DNA from: Megaustenia siamemsis | Taxonomy: Eukaryota > Mollusca > Gastropoda > Stylommatophora > Ariophantidae | Direction of reading: 5' to 3' | Length of the DNA: 64,000 bases | Assembly (NCBI GenBank): GCA_032433765.1 | Contig: JAVIAB010000024.1 | Location: forward strand, 8,552,821 to 8,616,820 | Shown here: positions 63,839-64,000 of the stretch, in pieces | How positions within the stretch are numbered: position 1 is the stretch's first letter | Layout: each line of letters starts with the position of its first letter | The notes under the pieces: model-generated | Databases searched by the model: none | The model's input: only the letters and a program-made list of their open reading frames with translations | Told to the model about the DNA's origin: nothing | Program-made: the position numbers and the translations under genes

Positions 63839-64000
63839 AGAAGAACCATCCGCTCAGGTGTGATAAAGCCAAATCCATCCTCAAAGGTCAGTACCATGAA
63901 ATATGGAAACGAGAACACCCAAAGCATAACGAGAGGGACGGATACCATCAACTATCTAGGAGGGATCAAGTCATCATACTTCGTCTACGCACTGGCCATA
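63839..64000 (+). mobile_element. RNase H-type LINE (family G), copy cut by the window end
   Basis: Matches the reverse complement of about 30,965-31,135 (words CAAATCCATCCTCAA, GTCAGTACCATGAAA, GAGGGATCAAGTCATCATA) at high identity. It is the region between RNase H and the zinc motif. The element continues beyond the window. Confidence 0.85.

Overview
This is animal genomic DNA, AT-rich, intron-bearing and packed with retrotransposon debris and tandem repeats. It most likely comes from a heterobranch gastropod. The main reason is a split gene whose parts resemble a fibrinogen-related protein (FREP / VIgL family, known from snails and sea slugs). The tRNA-headed SINEs, RTE-like LINEs, a Penelope-like element and a Polinton fit a mollusc genome. 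There is no prokaryotic operon structure.

Layout. Positions 1-22,700 look intergenic: diverged 26-28 bp minisatellites (112-5,702) containing a 5'-truncated RNase H-bearing LINE (2,291-3,873), then LINE and SINE fragments and short-unit satellites. Positions 22,765-62,917 hold one + strand gene of about 40 kb that I assembled from six exons: 22,765-22,969, 33,589-33,951, 37,316-38,580, 42,119-42,250, 57,721-57,837 and 62,570-62,917. All junctions have GT/AG borders, phases agree (1,1,0,0,0), and the 2,430 nt make 809 codons plus stop. The predicted product is secreted: signal peptide, Ig-like exon, a long region of 24 exact-length 14-residue repeats rich in N-glycosylation sequons, and a fibrinogen-like (FBG) domain whose second half has lost the usual Cys pair and calcium site.

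The introns are filled by mobile DNA. Intron 1 holds RTE-like LINEs, a Penelope-like 3' fragment with a GIY-YIG endonuclease and hammerhead-like motif, and two LINEs inserted in one 60-bp minisatellite. Intron 4 holds SINE clusters and a 10,055-bp Polinton/Maverick-type element (46,592-56,646). Its ends are inverted repeats beginning AGT, it has a 6-bp target duplication (TCTGTC), and it carries one open gene, a protein-primed family B DNA polymerase (53,909-56,146). The remaining cargo genes are absent; in their place are about 6 kb of 17-bp satellite arranged as an inverted repeat around a palindrome centred near 51,839.

Two things deserve attention first. One is the polymerase-only, satellite-filled Polinton. 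The other is the FREP-like gene, where several tandem arrays abut exon borders: two arrays appear to be amplified copies of a splice site, and a third starts a few bases after a donor. Positions after 62,917 hold a repeat-rich flank, one SINE and the start of another RNase H-type LINE copy cut by the window end.
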